In this document: one piece after another, positions 17,162-25,494 of the stretch
Layout: every line of letters starts with the position of its first letter
How positions within the stretch are numbered: the stretch's first letter is position 1
Assembly (NCBI RefSeq): GCF_030864005.1
Contig: NZ_CP132976.1
Coordinates: 4,092,001-4,156,000, forward strand
Reading direction: 5' to 3'
Length of the DNA: 64,000 nt
Source of the DNA: Achromobacter seleniivolatilans
Lineage (GTDB): Bacteria; Pseudomonadota; Gammaproteobacteria; Burkholderiales; Burkholderiaceae_B
Position numbers and translations under genes: made by a program
Notes under the pieces: model-generated
Told to the model about the DNA's origin: nothing
Seen by the model: only the letters and a program-made list of their open reading frames with translations
Databases searched by the model: none

Positions 17162-17857
17162 ATGAGCGCCAGACAACTTCTTGATCAACTATTGCAGTCC
17201 GGCCAAGGCCTGCTGTCCGACGCCACCAGCCGCGTCCAGAACGCCACCGGCGGGTCTTCGGGCGGCGGCAAGGGTTCGTCCTTTCTTTCCGGCCTGGGCG
17301 GCGGCGCATTGGGCGCCGGGGCGCTGGGCTTGCTGATGGGCAGCAAGAAAGCCCGCAATATCGGCGGCAAGGTTGCCATGTACGGCGGCATGGCCGCGTT
17401 GGGCGCGTTGGCCTATCGCGCCTATGGCGACTGGCAGCGCAACCAGGCTGGCGCACCCGCCGCGCCGCCGCAGACGCTGGACCGCCTGCCCGCCCCCGAA
17501 GCCGAATTGCACAGCTCCGCCGTGCTGACCGCCATGATCGGCGCGGCCAAGGCCGATGGCCATATTGGCCCCGAAGAGCGCGCACTGCTGGAAACCGAAC
17601 TGGCCAAACTATCCACAGACGCCCAAGACCGCCGCTGGCTTGAAACCGAGCTGTCGCGCCCGCTGGACCCCAGCGCCGTAGCGCAGTCGGCAAAAACACC
17701 GGAAATGGCAGCCGAAATGTATTTGGCCAGCCTGCTTGTCGTCGACGAAGAAAGCTATATGGAACGCGCTTATCTGGACGAACTGGCCCGTCAGCTCAAG
17801 CTTGCGCCCGGCCTGAAAGAACAGCTGGAACAGCACGCCAAAGCCGCCGTCGCCTGA
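17162..17857 (+). CDS. DUF533 (YebE-like) TerB-fold inner membrane protein
   Basis: The 231-residue protein has a Gly/Ser-rich N-terminus with one amphipathic membrane stretch (GLGGGALGAGALGLLMG). A C-terminal helical domain, about residues 118-225, has the TerB-like pattern LTAMIGAAKADGHIGPEERALLE. This is the DUF533 family of E. coli YebE, whose function is not known. A strong ribosome site (AGGGGG) lies before ATG at 17162. It is not part of a tellurite operon here. Confidence 0.8.
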   Translation: MSARQLLDQLLQSGQGLLSDATSRVQNATGGSSGGGKGSSFLSGLGGGALGAGALGLLMGSKKARNIGGKVAMYGGMAALGALAYRAYGDWQRNQAGAPAAPPQTLDRLPAPEAELHSSAVLTAMIGAAKADGHIGPEERALLETELAKLSTDAQDRRWLETELSRPLDPSAVAQSAKTPEMAAEMYLASLLVVDEESYMERAYLDELARQLKLAPGLKEQLEQHAKAAVA

Positions 17858-17906
17858 TCAGGTAAAGGCGGGGGCCAAACGGTCCCTGCCTCCCGTACAG
17901 CCACAC

Positions 17907-18893
17907 TTAGTCCGCACGCAGCCCGATCGATTCGGTCAGGGCGGTGTAGCGGTCGATGTCGGCGTTAATCATGGTCTGAAATTCACGGGGCGTGCTGCTG
18001 GCAGGCGTGAAGCCCTGTTCGCGCAACGAGGCCTGTACCTCCTGACGCGCCATGATCTTCGCCACTGCGGCATTCAGCTTATCGACCACGGCCGGTGGCG
18101 TGGCCGCTGGCGTCAACAAGCCATGCCACTGATCCAGCGCGTAACCGCGCACGCCTAGCTCTGCCACCGTGGGTACGGCAGGCAACAGCGGCGAGCGAGC
18201 AGGTGAAGTCACGGCCAACGCCCGCAGTTTGCCCGCCGCGATCAGCGGTCCAGCGCTGGACGCCGTCACAACCCCCATCGCCACCTGCCCCGCCATCACA
18301 TCGGTCAGCGCGGGGCCGCAGCCCTTGTACGGCACATGCTGCAATATCGCGCCCGTCGAGCGGGCCAACATCTCGCCCGCCAAGTGCTGCGGCGTGCCAT
18401 TGCCGCAAGACGCAAAGGCCAGTGGCTTGCCCGCCTGCGCCGCCGCCAGCGCATCATCCAGCTTTTGCAGCGGCGATGCGGCCGGCACAACGAATACGGA
18501 CGGTACAAAGGCTACGTTGATAACGGCCGCGAAATCCCGCTTGGGGCTGAATCCCAAGTTGCGGTAGACGCCCGGATTGATCGCAAACGAACTGTTCACC
18601 ATGAGCAGCGTGTAGCCATCGGGCGGCGCTTCCGCAACGATGCGCGCGCCAATATTGCCGCTGGCGCCGGGCCGGTTTTCCACCACTACCGGCTGGCCCA
18701 GTTGTTCTTGCAGGCTGGCGCCTATGCGCCGCGCCAGCAGGTCGGTGCCACCACCAGGCGGAAACGTGACGACGATGGTGATGGGATGGGACGGATAGGC
18801 CGCGTCGCCAGACGCTTCGCCTGATGGCGAATTGCCGCAAGCCGCCAAAGACAGCGCCAGCAGGGAAAGGGACGATCGAAGCAAACGTTTCAT
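17907..18893 (-). CDS. Bug-type periplasmic solute receptor (tripartite tricarboxylate family), lipoprotein
   Basis: The 328-residue protein has the Bug/TctC fold: YPSHPITIVVTFPPGGGTD at the mature N-terminus, VVENRPGASGN, VNSSFAINPG and LGVRGYALDQWHG. Unusually the signal sequence ends in LALSLAACGNS, a lipobox with Cys19, so it would be membrane-anchored. Most Bug receptors are soluble. There are no TctA or TctB membrane genes nearby, so its transporter or sensor partner is unknown. It lies downstream of nadC on the same strand with a 76-bp gap, which is probably coincidental but could mean co-transcription. Confidence 0.85.
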   Translation of the reverse strand: MKRLLRSSLSLLALSLAACGNSPSGEASGDAAYPSHPITIVVTFPPGGGTDLLARRIGASLQEQLGQPVVVENRPGASGNIGARIVAEAPPDGYTLLMVNSSFAINPGVYRNLGFSPKRDFAAVINVAFVPSVFVVPAASPLQKLDDALAAAQAGKPLAFASCGNGTPQHLAGEMLARSTGAILQHVPYKGCGPALTDVMAGQVAMGVVTASSAGPLIAAGKLRALAVTSPARSPLLPAVPTVAELGVRGYALDQWHGLLTPAATPPAVVDKLNAAVAKIMARQEVQASLREQGFTPASSTPREFQTMINADIDRYTALTESIGLRAD

Positions 18894-18969
18894 GATGCGG
18901 ACTTGTATGCGCCGTTGCCGCGCTCAAAGCGCGTGCGATGGCAGAAGCCGGGCGGACCGGCGTAGGGAC

Positions 18970-19854
18970 TCAGGCGTCCAGGCCAATATCCAGCACCTTG
19001 GCGCTATGCGTCAGCCAACCCACTGCGATCTGATCGACGCCAGTAGCGGCGACCTCTGCCGCCGTCTCGGGCGTGATCCGGCCCGACGCTTCCGTAATTG
19101 CCCGGCCGCGCGCCATACCGACCGCGCGGCGCAGATCGTCCAGGCTCATGTTGTCCAGCAACACCACATCCACACCCAGGGACAGCGCCACTTCCAGCTG
19201 CTCCAAGGTATCCACTTCCAATTCGATCTTGACCATATGGCCAATGCCCGCCCGGGCGCGCTGCACCGCCGTCGCGACGTCACCAGCCAAAGCGATATGG
19301 TTGTCCTTGATCAGCACAGCGTCATCCAGGCCGAAGCGATGATTGCTGCCGCCGCCGACGCGCACCGCATATTTCTGCACGGCGCGCAGCCCCGGCATGG
19401 TCTTGCGCGTGCAGGTAACGCGAGCGCCATAGGCCGAAATAGCCCGTGCGATTGACGCCGTGGCGCTTGCCACGCCGCTCAAATGGCACAGGAAGTTCAG
19501 CGCCACGCGCTCGGCCGTGAGCATCGCCCGTGCATTGCCGCGAATTCGCGCAATCTCGGTGCCCGGCAGCAGATCGCTGCCATCGCGCTGCGACACCGCG
19601 AATTCAATGGCCGGGTCCATCACCCGAAATGCCAGGCGCGCCATATCCAAACCGGCCAGCACCCCTGCTTGACGCGCAACCAGCCGAGTCTCTGCAACCG
19701 CGTCGGCGGGCACGATGGCATCCGTCGTCAGATCGCCGGCGCGGCCCAGATCTTCCAGCAAGGCCGCGCGCACCAGCGGCTCCAGCATGACGTCCGGCAA
19801 AGGGGGAACAGCCAGGCGAGAGGCGGTCGAGGGCGCTTCGGCAATAATGCTCAT
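18970..19854 (-). CDS. nadC: Quinolinate phosphoribosyltransferase (nicotinate-nucleotide pyrophosphorylase)
   Basis: The 294-residue enzyme makes nicotinate mononucleotide from quinolinate and PRPP in NAD synthesis. The family stretches are CTRKTMPGLRAVQKYAVRVG, GLDDAVLIKDNH, KIELEVDTLEQL and the C-terminal ITPETAAEVAATGVDQIAVG. The ATG at 19854 was chosen because a longer reading has no family match. No clear ribosome site precedes it, and a candidate operator overlaps the start codon. A NUDIX-domain regulator gene lies immediately upstream on the same strand, consistent with NAD-responsive control. Confidence 0.94.
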   Translation of the reverse strand: MSIIAEAPSTASRLAVPPLPDVMLEPLVRAALLEDLGRAGDLTTDAIVPADAVAETRLVARQAGVLAGLDMARLAFRVMDPAIEFAVSQRDGSDLLPGTEIARIRGNARAMLTAERVALNFLCHLSGVASATASIARAISAYGARVTCTRKTMPGLRAVQKYAVRVGGGSNHRFGLDDAVLIKDNHIALAGDVATAVQRARAGIGHMVKIELEVDTLEQLEVALSLGVDVVLLDNMSLDDLRRAVGMARGRAITEASGRITPETAAEVAATGVDQIAVGWLTHSAKVLDIGLDA

Positions 19855-19862
19855 TTTGAGTA
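19846..19862. promoter_or_regulatory. Candidate NAD-regulon operator overlapping nadC start
   Basis: The plus strand reads ATGCT-N7-AGTAT, with flanking A and T bases extending the symmetry. It has the same half-site and spacing as the site at 19905-19921. It overlaps the nadC start codon (19852-19854), so a bound regulator could block transcription or translation. Binding is inferred. Confidence 0.45.
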
Positions 19863-19902
19863 TTTGTGAGTTAAAAAAAGGCGCGCAAGCATTGCGCACC
19901 AC

Positions 19903-19923
19903 TTATGCTAGAGACGAGCATAA
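19903..19923. promoter_or_regulatory. Candidate NAD-regulon operator between nadC and its regulator gene
   Basis: TTATGCT-N7-AGCATAA is a perfect 7-bp inverted repeat, 14 bp past the stop of the NUDIX regulator gene and 49 bp before the nadC start. A second copy with the same core (ATGCT-N7-AG[CT]AT) overlaps the nadC start. The two sites suggest one dimeric repressor. Confidence 0.55.
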
Positions 19924-19936
19924 TCATTGTCAAGCA

Positions 19937-20983
19937 TCAAAGCGCGCGAGACAGCGGCAACTTGCTGCCGGCGATGGCGCGTTCCAGCAGCACGTCACGT
20001 CGAAACCGGAATAGTTTTGCAGGCCGGCCAGCTGTGCCCGTTGCCATTTCCCCCGTCTCTTCGACCAACGCCTGCTGTTCAATCAGCCGGCGGAAATTCT
20101 GCTTGTGCAGCCCGCGGCCAGCCAGGGCTTCCACGGCCAGTTGCAGTTGCAGCAACGTGAACTGCGCCGGCATCAACTCAAACACCACGGCCCGGTACTT
20201 GATCTTGGCTCGCAAGCGCGCCATGCCCGTGGCCAGGATGCGGCGATGGTCGTGACGCATCGGCTCCCCAGGCAACACGGCCTTGCCACCGCCGCGCCGA
20301 GCGGCTTCGGGCACCAGACCGGCCTCAAACAGCAGCTCATAACGCTGCAGCACCATGTCCTCGTTCCACGCGGCCCCTTCCAAACCGAACGTGATGGCGG
20401 CGCGCTGATGGCGGCGCGTGCGCACTGCGGCGTCAGCGCTGTCTTCACACCAGGCGGCCAGTTGCGGCACGATCTGTTCTTCGACCAGCGCCGGGGTGCC
20501 CGCGCGGCGGTCTTCCCACGGAAAGTAGCGATACCAGTCTTGCCAGCCCACTTGGGCCACGCCGGTCTCGCCCGCCTCTCGCGTCAGCCCCAGATAGCTG
20601 ACCGACATAACCCGTGCACCTGACTCGTCGGAGCGGTCGCCATCAGCAAAGGTGTACAGCTGTTCGACATAACCCAGCGGATGATGCGTCTGCGTTTCCA
20701 CCCAGGCCCGCAAACCGGCCTGCAGGGACCGGTGCGACAGCTCGAACGGCCCTGCCGGCAAGGCGCGTGCGTCATCCGTCGTCAGCACGCGTGGCTCGCC
20801 GTTGGTAACGGCGACAAGGACGGCGACGAGTTCGGTATGGACGGAGCGTTCGACAGAATCAGTCAAGTTAGGCGTATGAAAACAAAGAAAAAGCTGAAAA
20901 ACTGCGTGCCGGCTGGCTGCATGCGCAGGACGAACCGGATTATAAGGTTCTGTCCCTGCAACAGCCCCTTGCAAACGTGACAT
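19937..20983 (-). CDS. NUDIX-domain winged-helix regulator (NrtR/NadQ-like)
   Basis: The longest frame is 348 residues. The N-terminal part, from about residue 48, is a NUDIX-like ligand-binding domain (TELVAVLVAVTNGEPRVLTT). The catalytic Nudix box is not evident, as expected in a sensor. The last 120 residues, with FTLLQLQLAVEALAGRGLHK and RRLIEQQALVEETGE, are a winged-helix DNA-binding domain. This is the architecture of NrtR and NadQ-type regulators of NAD synthesis, and nadC lies just downstream. The true start is uncertain: the first 40 residues look non-native, a TATAAT box lies inside them (20939-20944), and a TTG at 20866 is a possible start. DNA sites are proposed at 19846 and 19903. 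Confidence 0.78.
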   Translation of the reverse strand: MSRLQGAVAGTEPYNPVRPAHAASRHAVFQLFLCFHTPNLTDSVERSVHTELVAVLVAVTNGEPRVLTTDDARALPAGPFELSHRSLQAGLRAWVETQTHHPLGYVEQLYTFADGDRSDESGARVMSVSYLGLTREAGETGVAQVGWQDWYRYFPWEDRRAGTPALVEEQIVPQLAAWCEDSADAAVRTRRHQRAAITFGLEGAAWNEDMVLQRYELLFEAGLVPEAARRGGGKAVLPGEPMRHDHRRILATGMARLRAKIKYRAVVFELMPAQFTLLQLQLAVEALAGRGLHKQNFRRLIEQQALVEETGEMATGTAGRPAKLFRFRRDVLLERAIAGSKLPLSRAL

Positions 20984-21077
20984 CCGGGTCGCCCTCGCGT
21001 CCGCGCGAAGCGCCTAAGATAAAAGCTGAATCCAGGCGCGTCGCCATCCTGGGACGCCCGCAAGCGGAGCAGCCAAC

Positions 21078-21305
21078 ATGTTGAAAACCGCCCCAGACAC
21101 CCCCACCACGAAACCCGCCAGCGAAGAAAAACCCCAGGCCGTCGATCCCCGCAAGGGCACCGGCATCATGCCCATGCCAGACCAGAGCAAGATGGTCGCT
21201 GGCATGCCCAGGCGCGGCCGCGCCATAGAAGAACCAGGCGACCCCGGCGTCATCACCCCCGAAGACGATGTGCTGGACACGTCGTACGAGAACCGCAAGG
21301 GCTAA
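21078..21305 (+). CDS. Small proline-rich hypothetical protein
   Basis: The 75-residue hydrophilic protein has no recognised domain. It is rich in Pro, Lys and acidic residues (TPTTKPASEEKPQAVDP and an acidic tail GVITPEDDVLDTSYENRKG). A GCGGAGCAGCC ribosome site lies before ATG. It is convergent with the following LysR gene and divergent from the NUDIX regulator. The regular codon use and ribosome site argue that it is real, but its role is not known. Confidence 0.6.
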   Translation: MLKTAPDTPTTKPASEEKPQAVDPRKGTGIMPMPDQSKMVAGMPRRGRAIEEPGDPGVITPEDDVLDTSYENRKG

Positions 21306-21326
21306 ACCCTAGCCGCTGGCGGCAGA

Positions 21327-22268
21327 TCAACTTTGCACAGGCGTTGCGGCGATGCGCTCTGCTGGCTCGCCCGCGCCGAAGGCCTCAAAGCACCGGGCCA
21401 GAATATCGGCGAACGCCTCTGTCACCACGGAAGGCGCGATCTGCGCCGGATACGCCATATTGACCTTCACCGGCAATTGCGGGGTGAAAGGCCGGATGGC
21501 AAGCTGCCCCGCGAACACGCGTGCGATGTACGCGTTGACCACCCCCACCCCGTTACCCGCTGCGGCAAGCGCACAAATGGTCGACGAATAGGTCGTCTCG
21601 ATTTCGCCCTGCGGCTGCACCGCCTGGGCGAGCATCGCGCCGCGCAATTGCTGATGCACGTCGTCATCAGCGTTCAGCACCAGCAGCCGGCGCGCATTCA
21701 AGTCGCCGACATCAACGGCTTCCTGTTGCGCCAGCGCGTGGTCGGGCCGCATGACGCACACCGCTGAACTCGCGTGCAGCGTACGCAGCGACAGGTTCGC
21801 GTCGTCCAGCGCGGCTGTGGTGATCACAACATCGTAGGTGCCATGCAGCAGCCCTTCGCGCAGGTATTGGCTGCCGACGGTCTGCATATTGATGTGTACA
21901 TCGGGGTAGCGCTGCAGGAATTCTTCCAACGCCGCAGGCATGACGCCGAGTCCCAGCGCCGGGGTGCAGGCCAGCCTCAGCACGCCGCTACCGCTGCGCC
22001 GCATTGCCGCCACGCGGTCCTCAATACGCTCCAGGCCTGCGAAATGGCGCTTGACGGTGTCGAACAGATCCTTCGCCTCACGCGTGGGACGCAAACGCCC
22101 CCGATCCAGATCGAACAGTTTCACGCCGCAGGCCTGCTGGGCCTGCGCCAGCAGCCGGCTCACGGACGGTTGGGTTGTGCGCAGCATTTGGGCGGCGCCC
22201 GTGGTGGTACCGGCCAGCATGACCGCGCGAAAGGCTTCTATCTGGCGAAAGTTCAGTGGCCGGCTCAT
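21327..22268 (-). CDS. LysR-family transcriptional regulator
   Basis: The 313-residue protein has the winged-helix domain at residues 4-62 (FRQIEAFRAVMLAGTTTGAA, then TQPSVSRLLAQAQQACGVKLF) and a typical effector domain. It is divergent from a Bug receptor gene, with 143 bp between the starts. This is the usual arrangement for LysR control of an adjacent transport/catabolic unit. A possible site, ATAGC-N12-GCTAT (22282-22303), lies just before the LysR start. The inducer is unknown. Confidence 0.88.
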   Translation of the reverse strand: MSRPLNFRQIEAFRAVMLAGTTTGAAQMLRTTQPSVSRLLAQAQQACGVKLFDLDRGRLRPTREAKDLFDTVKRHFAGLERIEDRVAAMRRSGSGVLRLACTPALGLGVMPAALEEFLQRYPDVHINMQTVGSQYLREGLLHGTYDVVITTAALDDANLSLRTLHASSAVCVMRPDHALAQQEAVDVGDLNARRLLVLNADDDVHQQLRGAMLAQAVQPQGEIETTYSSTICALAAAGNGVGVVNAYIARVFAGQLAIRPFTPQLPVKVNMAYPAQIAPSVVTEAFADILARCFEAFGAGEPAERIAATPVQS

Positions 22269-22281
22269 AAGGTCTCAAGGT

Positions 22282-22303
22282 ATAGCAATCTTGCATAGGC
22301 TAT
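22282..22303. promoter_or_regulatory. Possible LysR binding site
   Basis: ATAGC-N12-GCTAT is an inverted repeat in the spacer between the divergent LysR and Bug genes, about 15 bp before the LysR start. The size and place are right for a LysR autoregulatory site. The consensus is too loose to prove it. Confidence 0.35.
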
Positions 22304-22411
22304 GACTAAAAAAGAATTTTTTCAAATACCAGACCTTTCCTACACTCGGTTTTCCAAGGACGCCATCAGACGCGGCCGCGACGACATCCTTTCGATTGGG
22401 GAAATACCATC

Positions 22412-23398
22412 ATGACTGCACATTCCTGGCGCCGCGCCCTGCGCTCGCTGTTCCTGGCGCTCACATCCGCGGCGCTGCCGCTCGCCGCTCATGCACAAGC
22501 CAACTACCCCGACCGGCCGCTGCGTATCGTGGTGCCTTTCACGGCTGGGGGCAGTTCGGACATCCAAGGCCGCTTGTTGGCGGAACACCTGGGCAAGCTG
22601 TACGGGCAATCCGTGGTCGTGGAAAACCGCCCGGGCGCCGGAGGGCATATCGGCGGCAAATTCGTCGCGGACTCGGGTCCTGACGGCTACACCTTGCTCC
22701 TGGGTTCCATCGGTCTACATGCCACTTACGGCGTGTACAAATCGCTGAACTATCGGCCCGCCCAGGACCTGAAACTGATCACCATCGTGGCGGAAATGCC
22801 GCACGTCGTCGTCGCGACGCCCGGGTTGAGCGCCAACACGCTTGCCGAGCTGACCGCACTGGCCAAGGCCAAACCCGAGACCGTGCACTTTGGCTCCGCC
22901 GGAGTCGGCTCGTCCGTGCATATGGTGGGCGAGCTCTACAAGATGGCCGCACAAGCGCCGATCGTTCACATTCCTTATCGCGGCAGCTCCGCCGCCACCA
23001 ACGATCTGCTCGGCGGGCAGATTGAACTGCTCTTTGAAAACGTACCCACCACCATTGGCTATATCCAGACCAACAAACTCAAAGCCCTGGCCATCACCGG
23101 CGCCACCCGCTCACCCGCATTGCCCGATGTGCCCACCGCTGCGGAAGCGGGATTGCCAGGCTTGACGGTCACGTCCTGGACGACACTTGCGGCCAGCAAA
23201 GATGTGCCCGATGCGCTGATCGAGAAGATCAGCGCCGATCTGCGGCGCGTCTATGCCGATCCGTCGTTCCGCGCAGGGCTGGAAAAGCTGGGGATGACGC
23301 CTGTGGGCAATAGCCCGGCAGAAGCCCGCGAGTTCGTCGAGCGCGAGCGCGCCCGCTGGAACAAGGTCATCGAAACCGAGCGCATCACCGCCGGCTGA
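22412..23398 (+). CDS. Bug-type periplasmic solute receptor
   Basis: The 328-residue protein has a cleavable signal ending AAHAQA and a mature start NYPDRPLRIVVPFTAGGSSD. It then has VVENRPGAGGHIGG, FGSAGVGSSVHMVGELYK and VPTAAEAGLPGLTVTSW, all typical of the Bug/TctC family. Such receptors bind small carboxylates. Its divergent LysR gene and the downstream beta-propeller gene (47 bp away, same strand) may form one functional unit. No TctAB permease is adjacent. Confidence 0.9.
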   Translation: MTAHSWRRALRSLFLALTSAALPLAAHAQANYPDRPLRIVVPFTAGGSSDIQGRLLAEHLGKLYGQSVVVENRPGAGGHIGGKFVADSGPDGYTLLLGSIGLHATYGVYKSLNYRPAQDLKLITIVAEMPHVVVATPGLSANTLAELTALAKAKPETVHFGSAGVGSSVHMVGELYKMAAQAPIVHIPYRGSSAATNDLLGGQIELLFENVPTTIGYIQTNKLKALAITGATRSPALPDVPTAAEAGLPGLTVTSWTTLAASKDVPDALIEKISADLRRVYADPSFRAGLEKLGMTPVGNSPAEAREFVERERARWNKVIETERITAG

Positions 23399-23445
23399 TG
23401 CCGCCGCCGCCCGCATTTCTATCCTGAACACCGCCTCACCCAAGA

Positions 23446-24729
23446 ATGCCATCCATGAATCGTTTGATCGCCACGCCCGTTCCGTGCCGCCGTTTGGGCG
23501 CGCGCCCGCACCATCATTTCTTCGGCTACTACAACAAGACCGTCTGGCATCGTGATGGCCGATACATTTTGGGTAACCGCACGCCCATGATGGACGCGGT
23601 ACTGACGCCTGAATTGCGGGCCGAGGTGGGATATTTCGACAGCCAGGACGGCGACCGCTATTACGCAGTGGGCAGCACTACCGCATGGAACTGGCAGATG
23701 GGCTGTCAACTACAGTGGTTGGACGGCGCGGCGTCGCCGCAGATGATCTACAACTGCCGCAACGACGACGACAGCGGTTTTTACCCCGGCCTGCGCTCGG
23801 CGATTCACGACATCGCCACAGGCCAAACACGCTATCTCCCGCTGCCCATCTACGTCGCCGCGCCCAACGGCCGATACGCGCTATGCGTGGACTACCGCCG
23901 GCTATACATCACGCACCAGACGATCGGCTACAGCGACACGGTCGCCCCCACTGTCACCAACGCACCCGCCGACGACGGCATCCATTCGCTGGATCTGGAT
24001 ACCGGCGCGCACCGCATGCTGGTCAGCTATGCAGACCTGCGCAACTTCCATCCTCGCGCCTCGATGGAACGCGCCATCCACTGGGTCAGCCACATAGAAG
24101 TGAACCCGTCTTCGTCCCGCATCCTGTTCCTGCACCGCTGGACCGAGCGAGTCAAAGACGAGACATGTTTTCTGCATCGCCTGATCACCATGAATGCCGA
24201 TGGCAGCGACATGCGGCTGCTGGAATGCTCTGACCATCCCCTGCCGCAGCTGGCCGACGACTTCGACCCCAACGCCGTCGGTACCTTCGACTACGAAAAA
24301 TCGGAATACCAGATTTCGCACCCGCTCTGGCGCGACGACCACTCCATCATCGTCTGGGGGCCGCACGCTGGCAGCATTCACTACCACCTGTATGAAGATG
24401 CGCCGGACGGACAGGTGCAGGTCGTGGGCGATGGCATCCTGACCGAAAACGGGCATATGAGCTTCTCACCCGCCGACTCGCGATGGCTGTTAAGTGACAC
24501 CTACCCTGACGACGTCACCCATGAACGTATTTTGTTCATCTACGACATGCAGACCGGCCAGCGCCACGATCTGGGCAGCTTCTACGCCGACCCTGGCCTG
24601 TCCAAAGAAAACCGTTGTGACCTGCATCCGCGCTGGAGCCGCGACGGCATGCAGGTATGTATCGATTCCGTACACGAAGACGAGCGGCAGATGTACGTGC
24701 TGGACGTCGCCGCGATCGTGCGCGGATAA
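23446..24729 (+). CDS. Beta-propeller protein of unknown function
   Basis: The 427-residue protein has no signal peptide. It repeats the WD/TolB-like strand pattern, with blades ending in phrases such as NRCDLHPRWSRDGMQVCI and ENGHMSFSPADSRWLLS. Conserved His residues (HHHFFGYYNKTVWH near residue 24) are suggestive of a metal site, as in oligogalacturonide-lyase-like propellers, but I cannot assign a reaction. It lies 47 bp downstream of the Bug gene and is probably co-transcribed. It could be an enzyme acting on the substrate bound by that receptor. Either ATG, 23446 or 23455, may be the start. Confidence 0.7.
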   Translation: MPSMNRLIATPVPCRRLGARPHHHFFGYYNKTVWHRDGRYILGNRTPMMDAVLTPELRAEVGYFDSQDGDRYYAVGSTTAWNWQMGCQLQWLDGAASPQMIYNCRNDDDSGFYPGLRSAIHDIATGQTRYLPLPIYVAAPNGRYALCVDYRRLYITHQTIGYSDTVAPTVTNAPADDGIHSLDLDTGAHRMLVSYADLRNFHPRASMERAIHWVSHIEVNPSSSRILFLHRWTERVKDETCFLHRLITMNADGSDMRLLECSDHPLPQLADDFDPNAVGTFDYEKSEYQISHPLWRDDHSIIVWGPHAGSIHYHLYEDAPDGQVQVVGDGILTENGHMSFSPADSRWLLSDTYPDDVTHERILFIYDMQTGQRHDLGSFYADPGLSKENRCDLHPRWSRDGMQVCIDSVHEDERQMYVLDVAAIVRG

Positions 24730-24748
24730 CGCGGCAGCGCCGGTCGCG

Positions 24749-25399
24749 CTAGCTTTCCTGCGCGACCTGGCGCAACGCCTGCTCGAAAGCTTCGGGCGGC
24801 TGGCCGCCTGACACCAGATACTGGCCGTTAAGAATGACTGACGGCACCGACGTAATTCCCCGGTTGCGCCAGGCGTCTTCTTCGGCGCGTACGTCATCGG
24901 CGTAGCGGTTGGACGCCAGCACTTCGCGCGCGGCAGACTCGTCCAGGCCAGCGTCGCGCGCCGCCTGCGCCAATACCTCTGCATCGCTGGTGTCGCGATT
25001 CTGATGGTGATACATATCCAACAGACTTTTCTTCATTGCGATCTGCTGCGTCTGGCCCTGCAGGCCAGCCCAATGAATCAGCCGATGCGCATCAAACGTA
25101 TTGAATGAACGATTGTCCTCGGCCATGCGCATGGGCATACCGACCGCGGCGGCGCGCTCGCTGATCACCTTGCGATTCGCCTGCACCTGTTCCCGGTCGT
25201 AGCCGTACTTGGCCATCAAACGCTCGATGGTGTTCTGCCCGCCACCAGGCATGTCGGGGTTCAGTTCGAACGGCCGGAAATGCAGCTCGACGTCGACTTC
25301 GCTATCAAGCCGGCGCATGGCTTCCAGCAAACCGCCCAGTCCCACTGCGCACCACGGGCACGCAACATCGGACACGAAATCGATATGGATCTTGGCCAT
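24749..25399 (-). CDS. DsbA-family oxidoreductase, FrnE-like
   Basis: The 216-residue cytoplasmic protein has the thioredoxin-fold active site CPWC, in DFVSDVACPWCAVGLGG at residues 7-23. The long helical insert and C-terminal GITSVPSVILNGQYLVSGGQ are typical of the FrnE/2-hydroxychromene-isomerase group, with the cis-proline at VP. No signal peptide is present. It may act in disulfide handling or as a glutathione-independent isomerase. It is on the same strand as the CoA-transferase cluster but 96 bp away. Confidence 0.88.
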   Translation of the reverse strand: MAKIHIDFVSDVACPWCAVGLGGLLEAMRRLDSEVDVELHFRPFELNPDMPGGGQNTIERLMAKYGYDREQVQANRKVISERAAAVGMPMRMAEDNRSFNTFDAHRLIHWAGLQGQTQQIAMKKSLLDMYHHQNRDTSDAEVLAQAARDAGLDESAAREVLASNRYADDVRAEEDAWRNRGITSVPSVILNGQYLVSGGQPPEAFEQALRQVAQES

Positions 25400-25494
25400 G
25401 GGGTCTCTCCGGAATGATCTGCTGACGCCGCCGTCCGTGGCCGCATCAGCAGAGAAAAATGATAGTCAGCAATCCAGAGAGTAAATCAAACCCA

